Source: Selaginella moellendorffii (Eukaryota > Streptophyta > Lycopodiopsida > Selaginellales > Selaginellaceae). Taken from it: a DNA stretch of 64,000 bases. The notes under the pieces were generated by a model. That model was not told the origin of the DNA. It made no database searches and worked only from the letters and a program-made list of their open reading frames with translations. Each line of letters starts with the position of its first letter. The stretch's first letter is position 1. This document shows positions 20,965 to 31,050 of the stretch, piece after piece. The stretch is taken from contig NW_003314298.1 in NCBI RefSeq assembly GCF_000143415.4, positions 882,645 to 946,644 on the forward strand. The letters run 5' to 3'. Made by a program: the position numbers and the translations under genes.

Positions 20965-23584
20965 TTAATCATCGTTATTTACTGGTAAAACCTGATCCGG
21001 ATCTTGGTTGTTTGATGGTTGAATTGGAGCCTGTTCCTGACTGTCTGGTGGTGGAACATGAACTTGATCTGGAGCTTCCTCATCCTCGTCTCCATCGTCA
21101 CTTGCATTGCCATCGTTGCTAGCATTGATAATTTCCTCGCGATCTAGTGTAGAGGTCTCCTTCCCTAGAAGCTCCAACTCCCAAGGGCATTCTATCTTCC
21201 GTGCCTTTGGAACTCTCGCAAACATTGTTGGATACATTCCTCCATCTCTTACACCCTTTGCAACAAGTCGAGTGCAAACTGGTGCCTCAAATGGCATGCC
21301 TCTATATCGAAGATACCTGTAAACAATATATTTAAAAAAACAGTCTTAGAAATCATATTATACCTATAAGCTGCACGTCGCATGAAATAAGGTTGACCAT
21401 GTTGGCAATCATAAGTTGTTGTGCTTGTAGACTTCTCTGGCAGCCACCCCTCTTCGATCCCTTCCAATGACGTGTTGATGTAGGTGTCGAAAGACATGAA
21501 TGTGCCATCTGGATCGTCACCAATGTGTGGTGCCAAGAACTTCTCACCTTCACTTATAGTTTGCGTGATGTAGACAGCCCTTCTCATCATGTTCTCAAAT
21601 AGTTCTGGCAGTCCTTTCTCTCTGTTCATCAAGCAGACATTGAGGAACTCCAGAGTCTCTATCTGTTGCTTATATGGAAGCTTCGATTTTGCGATATTGT
21701 AAATCATATCATCTGGAGTTTTGTTCACTGCAAAAGTAACATATGCATAATTAAAAAAAATGAAGTGTGATAAAAAACTTACATTCATGAGAAGAAATTT
21801 CGGCTATAGTCTCTAGCCACTCCTTCGGCCTGCGATTGTCTGCAATGCATACTAGTTTCTTCAACTTTGAGGACTTTGCATGCTGAATTTTGTGCTCAAT
21901 TTGTACAAACTCAGCTGAGAGCTCTTCCCGACTCTTCTCCAGATATGCAAGTTCGTAAGCATCCTGCTTGACCTTCACCAAAGGCTAAAAACCAAAACAA
22001 TTAAAAGAGGCTTTTATAAAATAAAAGGGAAAGACATACCTTACACCACACAGCGAGCATAAAACTGATTGGGTTGTTGAACCAAGTTGTACCGTCATTT
22101 CGAGTGCGTGAGTGCCGAACAAGTGTTGCGAGATCATCACCATAATGTTGGCGGATGTCATCCTCACTCAAGTCTGCCAAAAATCGAAGTTGCTCAATGT
22201 CATGGACAAGATTTTGTTTTTGAACAGCGAACTGCCCAAGCCTACATTTAAACACAACAAAACAAGTTAAAGTGGAGTTAGAGGTAAAATTATAAAACTT
22301 ACGCATTGATCTTTTGGCAGGCCAAGATAAGTCTGTTGACATCCAAAGGTCCCCTCGCGTAGACATGGCCGACTGGAACGTTGATATGGTAGATAGGATC
22401 ATCGCGAAAATGATCGTCGATACACTTCATCCAAGCTCCATATCGGTGGTTACCGTCAATAATTTGGAACATTGTCCCCGCAAGCTGTCGAGTCTCAGGA
22501 TGTCTGATAAGCATGTCATCAAATTCTAGGGACTTCCTCCTCCAAATAGGATCCCAGCTATTCACAATCTCGGGTGTGACAGTAATGATCTCCGTTGTTC
22601 CTGGCTTGCAAAAAGAGACTAGAAACATACCGATATTTGTTGCAAGGCCATTCTGTTTGAACAAGCTGTATATATCCGGGTTGACATACTTGGATGCTGT
22701 GCGGACAAGGTTCGTCTGCTGCAAACGGCAAAGGGGGATTTCTCTGATCAAGTCACAAGGGCCTGGCCACTTGAGCGCCTCAAGTGTTTGGTGAACTGCT
22801 TTTTCCCTTGTCCGCATAACAGTCTCTTGGAAGCACTTGTCCACCACGTTGTCAGGAAGGTCTGCAACTCTTTCAGCTCCAGGTTGTTCCTCAGGTTCCC
22901 TATCGTGAACACCACTAGATTGACCAACTTCAGGGATTTGCGTTGGTGGTGGTGGCGGTGGTGGCGGGGGCAAAGGCAATAGTGGCAGTGGTGGTGGCAA
23001 TGGTGGTGGTGGCGGTGGCGGCGGGGGCAGAGGCAATAGTGGTAGTGGTGGTGGCAATGGTGGTGGTGGCGGTGGCGATGGAGGTGGTGGAGGTGGTGAT
23101 GGAGGTGGTGGAGGTGGCGATGGCGGTGGTGGAGGTGGTGATGGTGGAGGTGATGGTGGTGGAGGTGGTGAATCTCTATCTAAATGTGTCTCTGTTGTGC
23201 CAATGGACATGTCGATTGTGATGTCGTCGTCAGTGCCAAATTGAACTTCTCGTGTCTTCTTGGCTCCAACAACCTTTTTCTGTGTTACAATTTTCCTTTT
23301 CTGCAAGAGAAAAAGTTTTGTTAGTCAAACTAAATAAAGATAATGAGAAATTCAAACAATCAAAGAGAAAAAAAAAATCAAGTGGGCCTAGACTCCACCT
23401 CGGGCACTTTGGCTGCCCAGGGGGCCGAGGTTATTCAAATAACCTCGGCCCCTCGGCAAGCAAAACTGCCCGAGGTGGCCCGCCCGAGCTCGACCTCGGC
23501 CAGCAAAGAAGCAATCAAGAAAAAAAAGGGAAGAAATGGAATGGAAGTGGAAGCAATCAAATCGAAACTCACCCTTGGCGGCAT
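20965..23584 (-). CDS. ParB-like N-terminal part
   Basis: The first exon encodes MPPR and joins KRKIVTQKK, a basic segment. A Pro/Ser-rich tract (23172-22940) follows. The ParB-like domain contains 'LIREIPLCRLQQ' and 'MFQIIDGNHRYGAW', the latter a good match to the ParB GxHR-A core (here GNHRYGA). Downstream lie a helical region with a predicted coiled coil ('AYLEKSREELSAEFVQIEHK') and an Asp/Glu/Pro/Gln-rich tail ending at TAA. ParB-family folds bind DNA or act as nucleases or CTPases. A DNA-specificity role for the fused methyltransferase is an inference. Confidence 0.65.
22940..23172 (-). repeat. Pro-rich low-complexity coding repeat
   Basis: GGT/GGC-type repeats on the plus strand encode long Pro runs punctuated by Ser and Leu on the minus strand. 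The open frame on the opposite strand is a shadow. Confidence 0.85.
23395..23478. repeat. Hairpin (about 40-bp arms) in intron 1
   Basis: CCACCTCGGGCA...GGGGCCGAGGTTATT meets its near reverse complement at about 23437 with almost no loop. It sits inside the 272-bp first intron, the only long intron of the gene, and is probably a small GC-rich MITE insertion. Confidence 0.8.
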
Positions 23585-23621
23585 CTTTCCTCCCTCGATT
23601 TCTTGATCGTGCTAGATTTCT

Positions 23622-23868
23622 TGTGCGCTCAATCTCTCCTTGCACGCTCAATCTCTCCTGCTTGCGCGCTCAATCTCTCCCGCTCGCGCGCTCAAACTCT
23701 CCCGCTCGCGCGCTCAATCTCTCGATCTCTTGCGCGCTCAATCTCTCGATCTCTTGCGCGCTCAATCTCTCGATCTCTTGCACGCTCAATCGCTCGATCT
23801 CCTTTGCGCTCAATCCCTCGATCTCCTTCGCGCTCAATCTCTCGATCTCTCGCGCGCTCCACTCACGA
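23622..23868 (-). repeat. 24-bp tandem repeat upstream of the ParB-methyltransferase start
   Basis: Units around CGCGCTCAATCTCTCGATCT on the plus strand, about ten imperfect copies, lie in the leader/promoter side of the minus-strand gene. Several frames stay open through it (Leu-Ala-Arg-Ser-Ile repeats) and are not genes. Confidence 0.85.
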
Positions 23869-23895
23869 TGCGAACAGTAACCTAATCTTGGCGGC

Positions 23896-23936
23896 TACCC
23901 TAACCCTAATCCTGACGGCTGCCCTAACCCTAACCT
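23896..23936. promoter_or_regulatory. CCCTAACCCTAA motifs in the divergent promoter region
   Basis: Two clusters of CCCTAACCCTAA, resembling plant telo-box promoter elements, lie between the divergent ParB-methyltransferase and transposase genes. They could also be a short interstitial telomere-like repeat. The rest of 23937-24757 is AT-rich and presumably promoter. Confidence 0.4.
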
Positions 23937-24757
23937 ATCTCTCATCCTGGCCGTTCATTCCGAATAACCTAAATCTCAACCATCACAATATCTTTGATCT
24001 TATTTTATCTTATCATTATTATTATATGTAAATTATGCTTCTTTATTTTGTATATTTTAATGATGGTATAACTAGCACCTATCAACATTTCTGTTATTAG
24101 AGATATGATATTATATTTTACAAATTATCTAGAAAGGATGCATTCTCATCACTATTTTGTACATATTTTGGAATCGTTACAAGAACTTCAAAGAGTATAA
24201 ATAAGGCACGTTAAAATATGTTGTACTATATCCATCTATGAATGGATGAATCCGCATCCAGAAATTTATTTTGTACTGTATTAGATCCTAAACAATAGGC
24301 ACGTGCTTTAAATGTCATTGAGCAGTGTTCATAATTATGGATAAAACTTGAGTTGTACTACGAATCAAATCTGTTATTGAAGAATAAGATTTGACAAGAT
24401 TTATTATCATCTACCACTTAAAATTTGACAACTTGACATATCACACGTGCTGATAGTTAGATTGGATCTCTTGGTTTGACACGTTATAGCAGAATGTCAT
24501 TACTGGTATCATTATTAACTATCAAACTTCACGTGCTGAAAATCTTTCCTTGGATCTATGTGTATACATGCATCAGACATCATAATAGATGACAGTAATA
24601 TTAATACTGTCACACTTACACATGTTAAATTTGCTATAGAATTTAAATTCATTTTGTACGTTGTCTTCTTATTACTCTATTTAAATTTCAATTATGTTTC
24701 ACTATAGATTTTTACAAGTAGCATAAAGAGAGAGAACTCCAAAACCTATTGAGAAGG

Positions 24758-27700
24758 ATGGAGAGGTTTCTTCTTCATTTTCGAGATCACCCACCTCTTT
24801 CATTCTCTCAGAGTATTGTTTCTGAAAGTTTTTTATGTCGGCGTTTTGATCTTCGTCTTGGCTCTATTTCTTTAGAGGCTGTGATCCGCAACGACACCGG
24901 TATAGTTGCATACTCGGAGTTTCTTCTTTCTGGTGTGGGCGAGGGTGGACAACAATGGGATTTACAAAATTCCAAGTCAAAGGAGATTCGAGTGTTTGGA
25001 TCTCCAGTCAAAATGCCAAAATGCGCTCCAGCGAAAGTGAATGTGAAGCAAGAGTCAGTCGTTATCCTCTCGTCCTCTTCTAGTTCAAGTGAAGATGTCA
25101 TGCTAGTGTCGGCGCCAAATTCACCAGCTCCAGCTCCAACTTCAGCAATATTCAAAGCCGTTAGCAATGCTTTCCAATTTTCACGCCTCTCAATCGACGT
25201 GCACTTGTTTTTGTATAGGCTTGTGAGTGAGCTTCCATCCTCCTACAACGGCAACATTTTCTTCGAGCTACCACCTCTTGTCAGCAGCACAGGTTCCAAA
25301 CGGAAGGGGATGGAAACCAAGCAGGATGTCCACAATTGGTGCAAGATCAAGACCACACACTTTCAACATTTTGAAGGCACAGTGTCTATAGTTCATTGTG
25401 GCGGGCATTTAGATTGTGTGGATGAAGCATGCAATCGAGACCGCTCTAGAAACTCTATATTTTTCGAAGGGTCTGCAGTCAATCCTCCAGCCTGTGACAC
25501 CATTGCTGTTGGATTCAAATGTTGATTCTGCAAAAATGCTCCTCTATGTCGTGCTATCTGCGAGGCCAAGATGTACTACTTTCTTCCACGGGATGGAGTG
25601 GCTGGAAGAGCTGCAGTGCATGTTGGCACACATATGCATCCAATGCAGGAAGGGATACAAAGGAGTTCTCTCAACCGTTTCAAAGATGCTGTACAGGAAG
25701 AGACTATGAGAAACTCATCTGCAACTCCGAAGCATGTTCAGAAGACCGTCCTCAAGGATTTTATCGCAAATACCTTACTCAATCCAGGTTGCCAAAAGAC
25801 TCAACTAAACGAGGCTAGCTTGCGGGACTTACTACGAGGAGTACAACCTGCTACTAGCCTAAGGAGGTATATCCATTATTTTTCATACGTTATAATAATA
25901 ATTTTTTCTTACATTATATTGTTTAGGATAAAATCTTGGATGTGTGAATCTCGAGAGGGGAAGTTGCAATCAAAAATTGACTCCATCCTTGAATTGAAAC
26001 GGACCTGTCCATACGAGTTCATCCACGGAAGTTTGTTTCCAGACCAAGTTGTGAATGAGAAAGAGCGCCCCTTCGTCTTCAAAATGTCTACCATGGGCCC
26101 TGCCTCTGGTGTAGATCTTGTCTCCCGAATGGACATGTTTGGGTCCAGTGACCTTGCAAATGCATGGGTACATTTTGACCATATGGAGCGTGTATCCGGT
26201 TGGACAACCATGGGAGCTCATGTGTATGATCCAAGGTAATTTTTATTCTCATTATATTGAAATTGTTATAATATTTATGTTTTCATAGGCTACGTTGTAA
26301 CTTAACAATTGCGACAGCAGAGTTTAAAGTACAAGACCAGACAGCACAGGAAATATTTTGGAAGTCCCTCTCTGATATTGTCCTAAAGCGGACTGGTAAG
26401 CCTGCAAACTTTCGTGGTTTCATGGCAGATGGGGCTGGTGCAAACTGGAATGGTATCCGAGCAGTTTTTGGGAATGGTCAACCATTGGAAGGTCGTGAGA
26501 GGACTTGTGAGTTCCATTGGGCTCAAAGCCTAAACCAGCACTGCCACCTTATCAAGCCAGAGTTTCAATCAATATTTAAGGAGTTGTGCAAACAATGGCA
26601 GGTTGCACCTTCTGAAGAAGAGCATGAGGCAAAAGCAAATGAGATCCGAATGTGGTGGCGTGAAGATGGCCATACAGACGTAAGTTGCCTACCACAACTT
26701 GAGTCATGGTTAGGATGGTGGGAAGTTAGGATGTTCCAATGGGGACATCACTCTTTTCAGGTTGGTTTATATTTTTTCTTCTCCTTTTATTACCTTTTAA
26801 TATTGCCTTTTCCATTAGGATCAACCACTTGAGGACCTCGCATACACCCCAACTGTGAATCTCTCCGAAAGTAAGCATTGGAGTTGGCGTTCCTCTGAGG
26901 CAGGGAAAGGGAAGATGAGTCTATACGAAGCCTGTCTATCAGATTTGATACGTGCTATAGAGCAATCTTCAAAAGCACTGGCATTCGAGGAAGGAAGATA
27001 CATGGGAACAGGGCCTTCTGTTGAGATGTTACATGATAGGATGAAGAGAAAATTAACTCCACCCGCCCGAACAGTGGCAACTGCAGTTGAGGAAGTGGTC
27101 CATGGCACATCTATGGAGTACACTCCCCGAGCTTCTATTGGTGATATGAAGACTGTCCGCTCAAAGCGTCGTTTTTCCTTTGCTGGGGAAGATGTTGGTA
27201 CGGACCTTGGAGCAAAAAGCTCCCACAGGCCTGATGTCGAGTACCATTCTGCTCCAAGACACCGCTCTCGGACTGAGCCACCTCAAGTGGCTGATGAAGA
27301 GAGTGCATCGCAACAGGTTGAAATTGCTTACCGTAACGTGGAGCCGAAGCAATGGGCAATCTGACGTGTGCCAGCAAAATCAAATGTAAGGTGTGTGGGG
27401 ATGCTTCCAAGGGGCAAGTGTTGGGCCTGGATTCGTGGTGAAAAATCTGCTTCTGTTCCAGCCCCATGTTTCTATGGGGAACGAAAGCAAGCAGGATTTT
27501 CAAGATGGTGCTGGCTATATTGTTGCAACACCGACGCCAACCATACGAAGCGGCTTGAAGACACTATAGTGACTAAACCTGATGCAGTACCTAAAGAATG
27601 GCCAGTTGTTAATGGGGTCGCGCTCACCTCGGATGAGATTGAAAACCTTGAGAAATCTGGTTTTAATCTTGAGAGGAGAGTTGGAGACATGAGTGACAGG

Positions 27701-28096
27701 AGCAGGACTATTCCTACAGAGATGCACAGGAGGCCAGCACGAAAAGGTAAAGCAGTTAAATTTATTGGTACCGTCTCCAAGCAGAAGCAAGGTAAAATAA
27801 ACTTGGCTCAAACACTTGAGTGTGAGATTCTCTCTACGAAGTACATCACTGCGCTTGCAAAGGAGTACATAGTCAAAACAGAAGGTGGAGAGTACACAAT
27901 TGCCATTCACGACTTTCCTTCTTGCACATGTCCAGACTTTACGAAGCGCGAGGAACATGGGAAGGCATATGCTCCTTGCAAGCATATGTACTACATCTTC
28001 ATCAACATCTTGCACCAGGATCCTAAAGTGGATATTCATATACACCAAGCAAGCCTTACTATTGCTGAGTTGCAAAAAACTTTTGGAGCTAATTAA
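24758..28096 (+). pseudogene. Mutator-like transposase with SWIM zinc finger
   Basis: The start MERFLLHFRD at 24758 is the first ATG. Introns are 25867-25926, 26236-26288 and 26761-26818. An N-terminal Cys/His-rich region ('TTHFQHFEGTVSIVHC' onward) precedes the DDE core: 'AWVHFDHMERVSGW', 'GFMADGAGANWNGI', 'TCEFHWAQSL' (the CxxH typical of MULEs) and 'NLSESKHW'. The C-terminus has a SWIM finger, 'CTCPDF...APCKHMYYIF'. Two in-frame TGA codons interrupt it (25523-25525 and 27362-27364); both are explainable by CGA-to-TGA or TGG-to-TGA. The length of about 1000 codons is large for a MULE. KDZ-type transposases were considered, but the 9-bp duplication and SWIM finger favour MULE. Confidence 0.75.
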
Positions 28097-28187
28097 ATTT
28101 CTCCAACACTATCGATGTTTATTCTCTATCAATAAAACTTATTATACTTTATATAATTAATACAAATGTGCTTTTTCATTTCACTTT

Positions 28188-28640
28188 TCATTTTATATGC
28201 TTCCGAGTGTTCTTCTCGCAATACTGCCCATAGTACTCGTGTGTCTCCATTTCTGTCTTTACCATCTCAAAAAAGATTTCATGGTAGTCTTTCGGGTGCG
28301 TGATGTTGCAGTGTGTCGCAAGAGCATATATACCATCATACTGATCATTGCCATTGTTTCCACCAGACGCTAGAAAACATATGGGGCACTTCTTGAAAGT
28401 GGCAGAATTGCATTTTTCTAAAACAAGTAAGAGGGCATTCTTTTTCACCCAATTTGTTGCACCCTCTGTCATTGCATTTATCTCCAACTCATGATCACTA
28501 TCCTCACTATCCTCTCTTTCATTCTCTTGTGTGATTTGGTTATGCTGTGCAATGGGATAGTTATTGCATCTCCTAGCCCTTGAGCCCTGGGAAGAAAGAT
28601 TGTGAGAGTTAAAATTACCAACACTAGAACCCATAGACAT
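28188..28640 (-). CDS. MULE cargo: CPIC zinc-finger protein B
   Basis: Intact frame of 150 codons from ATG 28640. A Ser/Gln/Asn-rich N-terminus and an acidic segment precede 'FKKCPICFLASG', 'YALATHCNITHPKDYHE' and a charged tail. The Cys/His pattern and tail resemble protein A at the other end of the element. It is convergent with the transposase, with about 90 bp between stops. TATA-like sequence lies upstream (28753-28760, TATAAAAG on the minus strand). Confidence 0.6.
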   Translation of the reverse strand: MSMGSSVGNFNSHNLSSQGSRARRCNNYPIAQHNQITQENEREDSEDSDHELEINAMTEGATNWVKKNALLLVLEKCNSATFKKCPICFLASGGNNGNDQYDGIYALATHCNITHPKDYHEIFFEMVKTEMETHEYYGQYCEKNTRKHIK

Positions 28641-29182
28641 TTGTGGGTGTATTTCCCTTTTTTCGAATGAGAGTGTGAATGAAGATCTATAAATTCTAGA
28701 CAGTATGCTACGACAAACCCCTCAAGAATGTATTCTACAAAGAACCAAGTCTTTCTTTTATATGCAATAAGCTTACATCAACGGTTATTTTTTTTCCTTT
28801 CAAACGGTTATATGGTTTCCCATAGAATCTTATTTCAAATTTAATAATTTTTTAATTCTGACAAACCTAACATTTACTAGCCAGAAAGCATAGAGTACAA
28901 ATTTAAAGAAGTGACAAGAATACTCTTTTTTCAAACATTTTATTTTATGTTCTAACAAATGTCCCTATCATTGCATGTAGTAAATATTTAAATTATTAGA
29001 ACAAAATGTGTTCTTTAGAACATTTTTATCTATATAATATATAGAGAGTTATTAAATTATTAGGTTCGCCATAACCTTAAAATTTTAAAATTTATAATGT
29101 TTGTACTAAATTACAATTGAAAATTGAGCTCAACTCGTGAGCTCAACTCTTCAACTCGTGAGCTCAAGTATGGTCCGCGCCC
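28641..29182. other. Right arm of the MULE, non-coding
   Basis: AT-rich promoter side of zinc-finger gene B, ending in the right terminal repeat with repeated CTCAACTCGTGAG motifs (29130-29165). Confidence 0.6.
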
Positions 29183-29191
29183 CTGTTGGAG
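29183..29191. repeat. Right target-site duplication
   Basis: CTGTTGGAG, identical to 17478-17486. Confidence 0.85.
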
Positions 29192-30422
29192 AGATCTCAA
29201 GAGGAGAAGAGAGTAGTGACTTGAAGGGGAGCTTACAAGCCACCCTCTGTGTCACTAGATCTGGTGCCGACAGAGATTCACTCTCAATTGCCACCGGGGG
29301 ATCTGTGGCAGGCTGAGCGGGTGCCTTCTTCTTCGCTTGGGCTCGAGTGGTTGCAGTTTGCTACTGTTGCCTATAGTGTTCTTTGGCTACCAAAATCATG
29401 TTGACCAATGAAGCTGGTGCCTTGCCTTTGCTTGACAAAGAGGTTGCCTCAATTGCTTGTCGCTCTAGTTGCTCTTGATATATCTCTAGACCCCGAGGTG
29501 ATATGGACTTGTCAGAAAAGGGACGTTGTTGGACACGTTGAGAAGGTGGAGGCTGAAGCTCTGGGTGAAGCTTGAAGCAATTCTGCGTGTTGTGTGTGTT
29601 TGTCTCGCAGTGAGTGCACCAACGAGATTTAAATCTGTATTCCCAAGCTGTAGCGGCCTCTTTCCTAGACTCCACCAGCTCCTAGAGTAGTTTATCATGG
29701 TGTGATTGCTGCTGAAGAATGATCTCCTTCAGCTGCCGCATCTCGTTGGCAAAGTTCTCAATAGCCAGAGGTGTATACTCAATAGCGATGGGCTTTGTTG
29801 TGGACGGGCGAACAGCTACACAAGGTGACTCTAATGGGGTGATGGCTTGGTCCAAATCAACTCTAGCAATCCCCAGGTCGACAACAAGCTCTCTTTCCAG
29901 CTTCGTGGCAAATGAAAATGCCTCGCAGCAAGACCTGAATGTCTTCTTAAGAAGTTTCTGTTGCAAGTTCCCATGTAGACCTGCTGTGAATGCCGTGATC
30001 CCCTGTTGCTCATCTTGGACCAATCGACAATCCCAACACTGCTTCCAGTATGCTCAAAACCGGGTGATGTAGTTAGGAACAGACTCGCAAGCACCCTACT
30101 GGAACGAAAAGAGGTTGACAAGTAGCCGATTTGTGGGTTTTTCTTCAATGAAATGTTCTTTGAAAGAAGCAAGCAGTGTCTGGAAGTCTGTCTGGTCCTC
30201 TAGGAGGAGAGAATCTACCCAAGTTGCTACTTTGCCTTCAAGAGATTGCAAGAAGTTGCGGCACATACGTCATCATCGACGATCGTGTTTGTGGTGTAGT
30301 AGTAATCAAAGCTACTGATATGCGATGTTGGAGAGACTGTTCCAACACCTGAGAAGGTTGGTAGATCACTCCCCTTCTGCAGAACATGGAGCTGAGGTCA
30401 AGCTAAAGGTGGCTGCGCCATA
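29192..30422 (-). pseudogene. gag: Gypsy gag (second element)
   Basis: From MAQPPLA near 30422. 'DLPTFSGVG' and 'LLASFKEHF' lie in the capsid region, then 'GITAFTAGLHGNL', and a CCHC zinc knuckle 'CTHCETNTHNTQNC' near 29600. Stops and frame changes occur, including after the seventh codon and near 30060. The frame runs to 29191 and resumes at 17477 after the MULE, showing gag and protease were one frame. A starting point upstream of 30422 in the same frame is possible. Confidence 0.7.
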
Positions 30423-30779
30423 GCTCGTAGATCCAAGTCACTGGAATCTGCCGAGGATGAAAAGGACTTGGCCTGAGAAGGTGCAGTGTCGTACCTAAGC
30501 TGCCTTTGGATGTTAGAAAGCTTACTGCATACCTTAGGGCCTTGAGGTATGGTAAAAGGGTGCCAATTTGTTGTACGTCTAGTTTGTACCAGCATCAAAT
30601 ACCCTAAACACTGCAAATGCCCGATCAAGGCAACTAGGTTGACAGGAGCAAGAAGACTATAGGCTAGTGCTCAAGTTGCTCAAGGTTGCCCAAAATGCTT
30701 GTGACAAAGAGAAATAAGGTGAAAATGGAAGGAGATGTAGGCCTCAAGCACACATAACCGTTAACCCATAGGGTAACCG
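30423..30779. other. Leader region of the second gypsy element, no LTR found
   Basis: Upstream of gag on the minus strand. No clear primer-binding site or LTR end was recognised. Confidence 0.3.
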
Positions 30780-31050
30780 CTAAAGTAGCCATTGGGGTAG
30801 CTGCTGGGGTAGCCGGTAACTGATAACTAGTAACCAGTAACTTGTAACCTGTAACCCCTGCTCTCGCTCCTACTCCTGTGCTTGCTTCAACACCAACTCC
30901 TATCCCTGCATCTGCTCCTACTGTCCCTGTTCCTACCCCAACCCTTGTTCCTGCTCCTCTTGTTCCTGTTCCCACACACACTCCTATTCTTGTTCCTCCT
31001 GTCTCTGTTCCTACACTAACTCCTATTCCTGTTCCTATATCTACCTACTC
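30780..31050. repeat. Degenerate GTAACC and CCTGTTCCT-type tandem repeats
   Basis: First a short array of 'gtaac' motifs (30780-30857), then degenerate CCTGTTCCTAC-like units (30858-31050). The units give Pro-rich open frames on the plus strand and Gly/Val-rich frames on the other. I read these as repeats, not genes. Confidence 0.7.

Larger units (their letters stand above)
19670..23584 (-). pseudogene. ParB-like / beta-class DNA methyltransferase fusion gene of the MULE
   Basis: Ten exons with GT..AG introns: 23584-23573, 23300-22303, 22241-22040, 21984-21783, 21727-21364, 21316-20934, 20880-20789, 20741-20295, 20241-19883, 19832-19670. The start is ATGCCGCCAAGG at 23584. Domains: a Pro-rich low-complexity tract, a ParB-like domain, a coiled helical region, an acidic tail, then a methyltransferase with motif IV before motif I. 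One TAA (20967-20965) lies between the halves. The exon-6/exon-7 splice keeps the same frame on either side of it, so the locus is best read as one fusion gene with a nonsense change, though two genes are possible. ParB-methyltransferase fusions are known in phages and bacteria; I know of none described in plant MULEs. Confidence 0.75.
17487..29182. mobile_element. Mutator-like element carrying ParB-methyltransferase and zinc-finger genes
   Basis: An 11.7-kb insertion inside the Gag-Pol frame of the second gypsy element, bounded by the direct repeat CTGTTGGAG (17478-17486 and 29183-29191). Removing the insert with one repeat restores an open frame (EISPT-AIPVLEP). The ends are imperfect terminal inverted repeats: left GGGATGGTCCAAAGTTGAG, right (reversed) GGGCGCGGACCATACTTGAG, both running into TGAGCTCA/CGAGTTGAG motifs. 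A 9-bp duplication plus a DDE/SWIM transposase fits MULEs. Cargo in order: zinc-finger A (+), ParB-methyltransferase (-), transposase (+), zinc-finger B (-), giving two convergent pairs around a divergent promoter region. Confidence 0.85.

Noticed and set aside
22943-23221. Val/Ala-rich plus-strand frame
   Set aside because: Antisense of the Pro-rich repeat of the ParB-like gene.
23896-23936. Interstitial telomere
   Set aside because: Only two to four degenerate units; promoter telo-box is a simpler reading.
23252-24031. 259-codon Arg/Ser-repeat frame resembling an SR protein
   Set aside because: Produced by the 24-bp tandem repeat, open in several frames, and overlaps the spliced ParB-like start on the other strand.
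17487-29182. KDZ or Helitron classification of the 11.7-kb element
   Set aside because: A 9-bp target duplication, inverted termini, CxxH and SWIM motifs favour Mutator-like; Helitrons lack TIRs and duplications.
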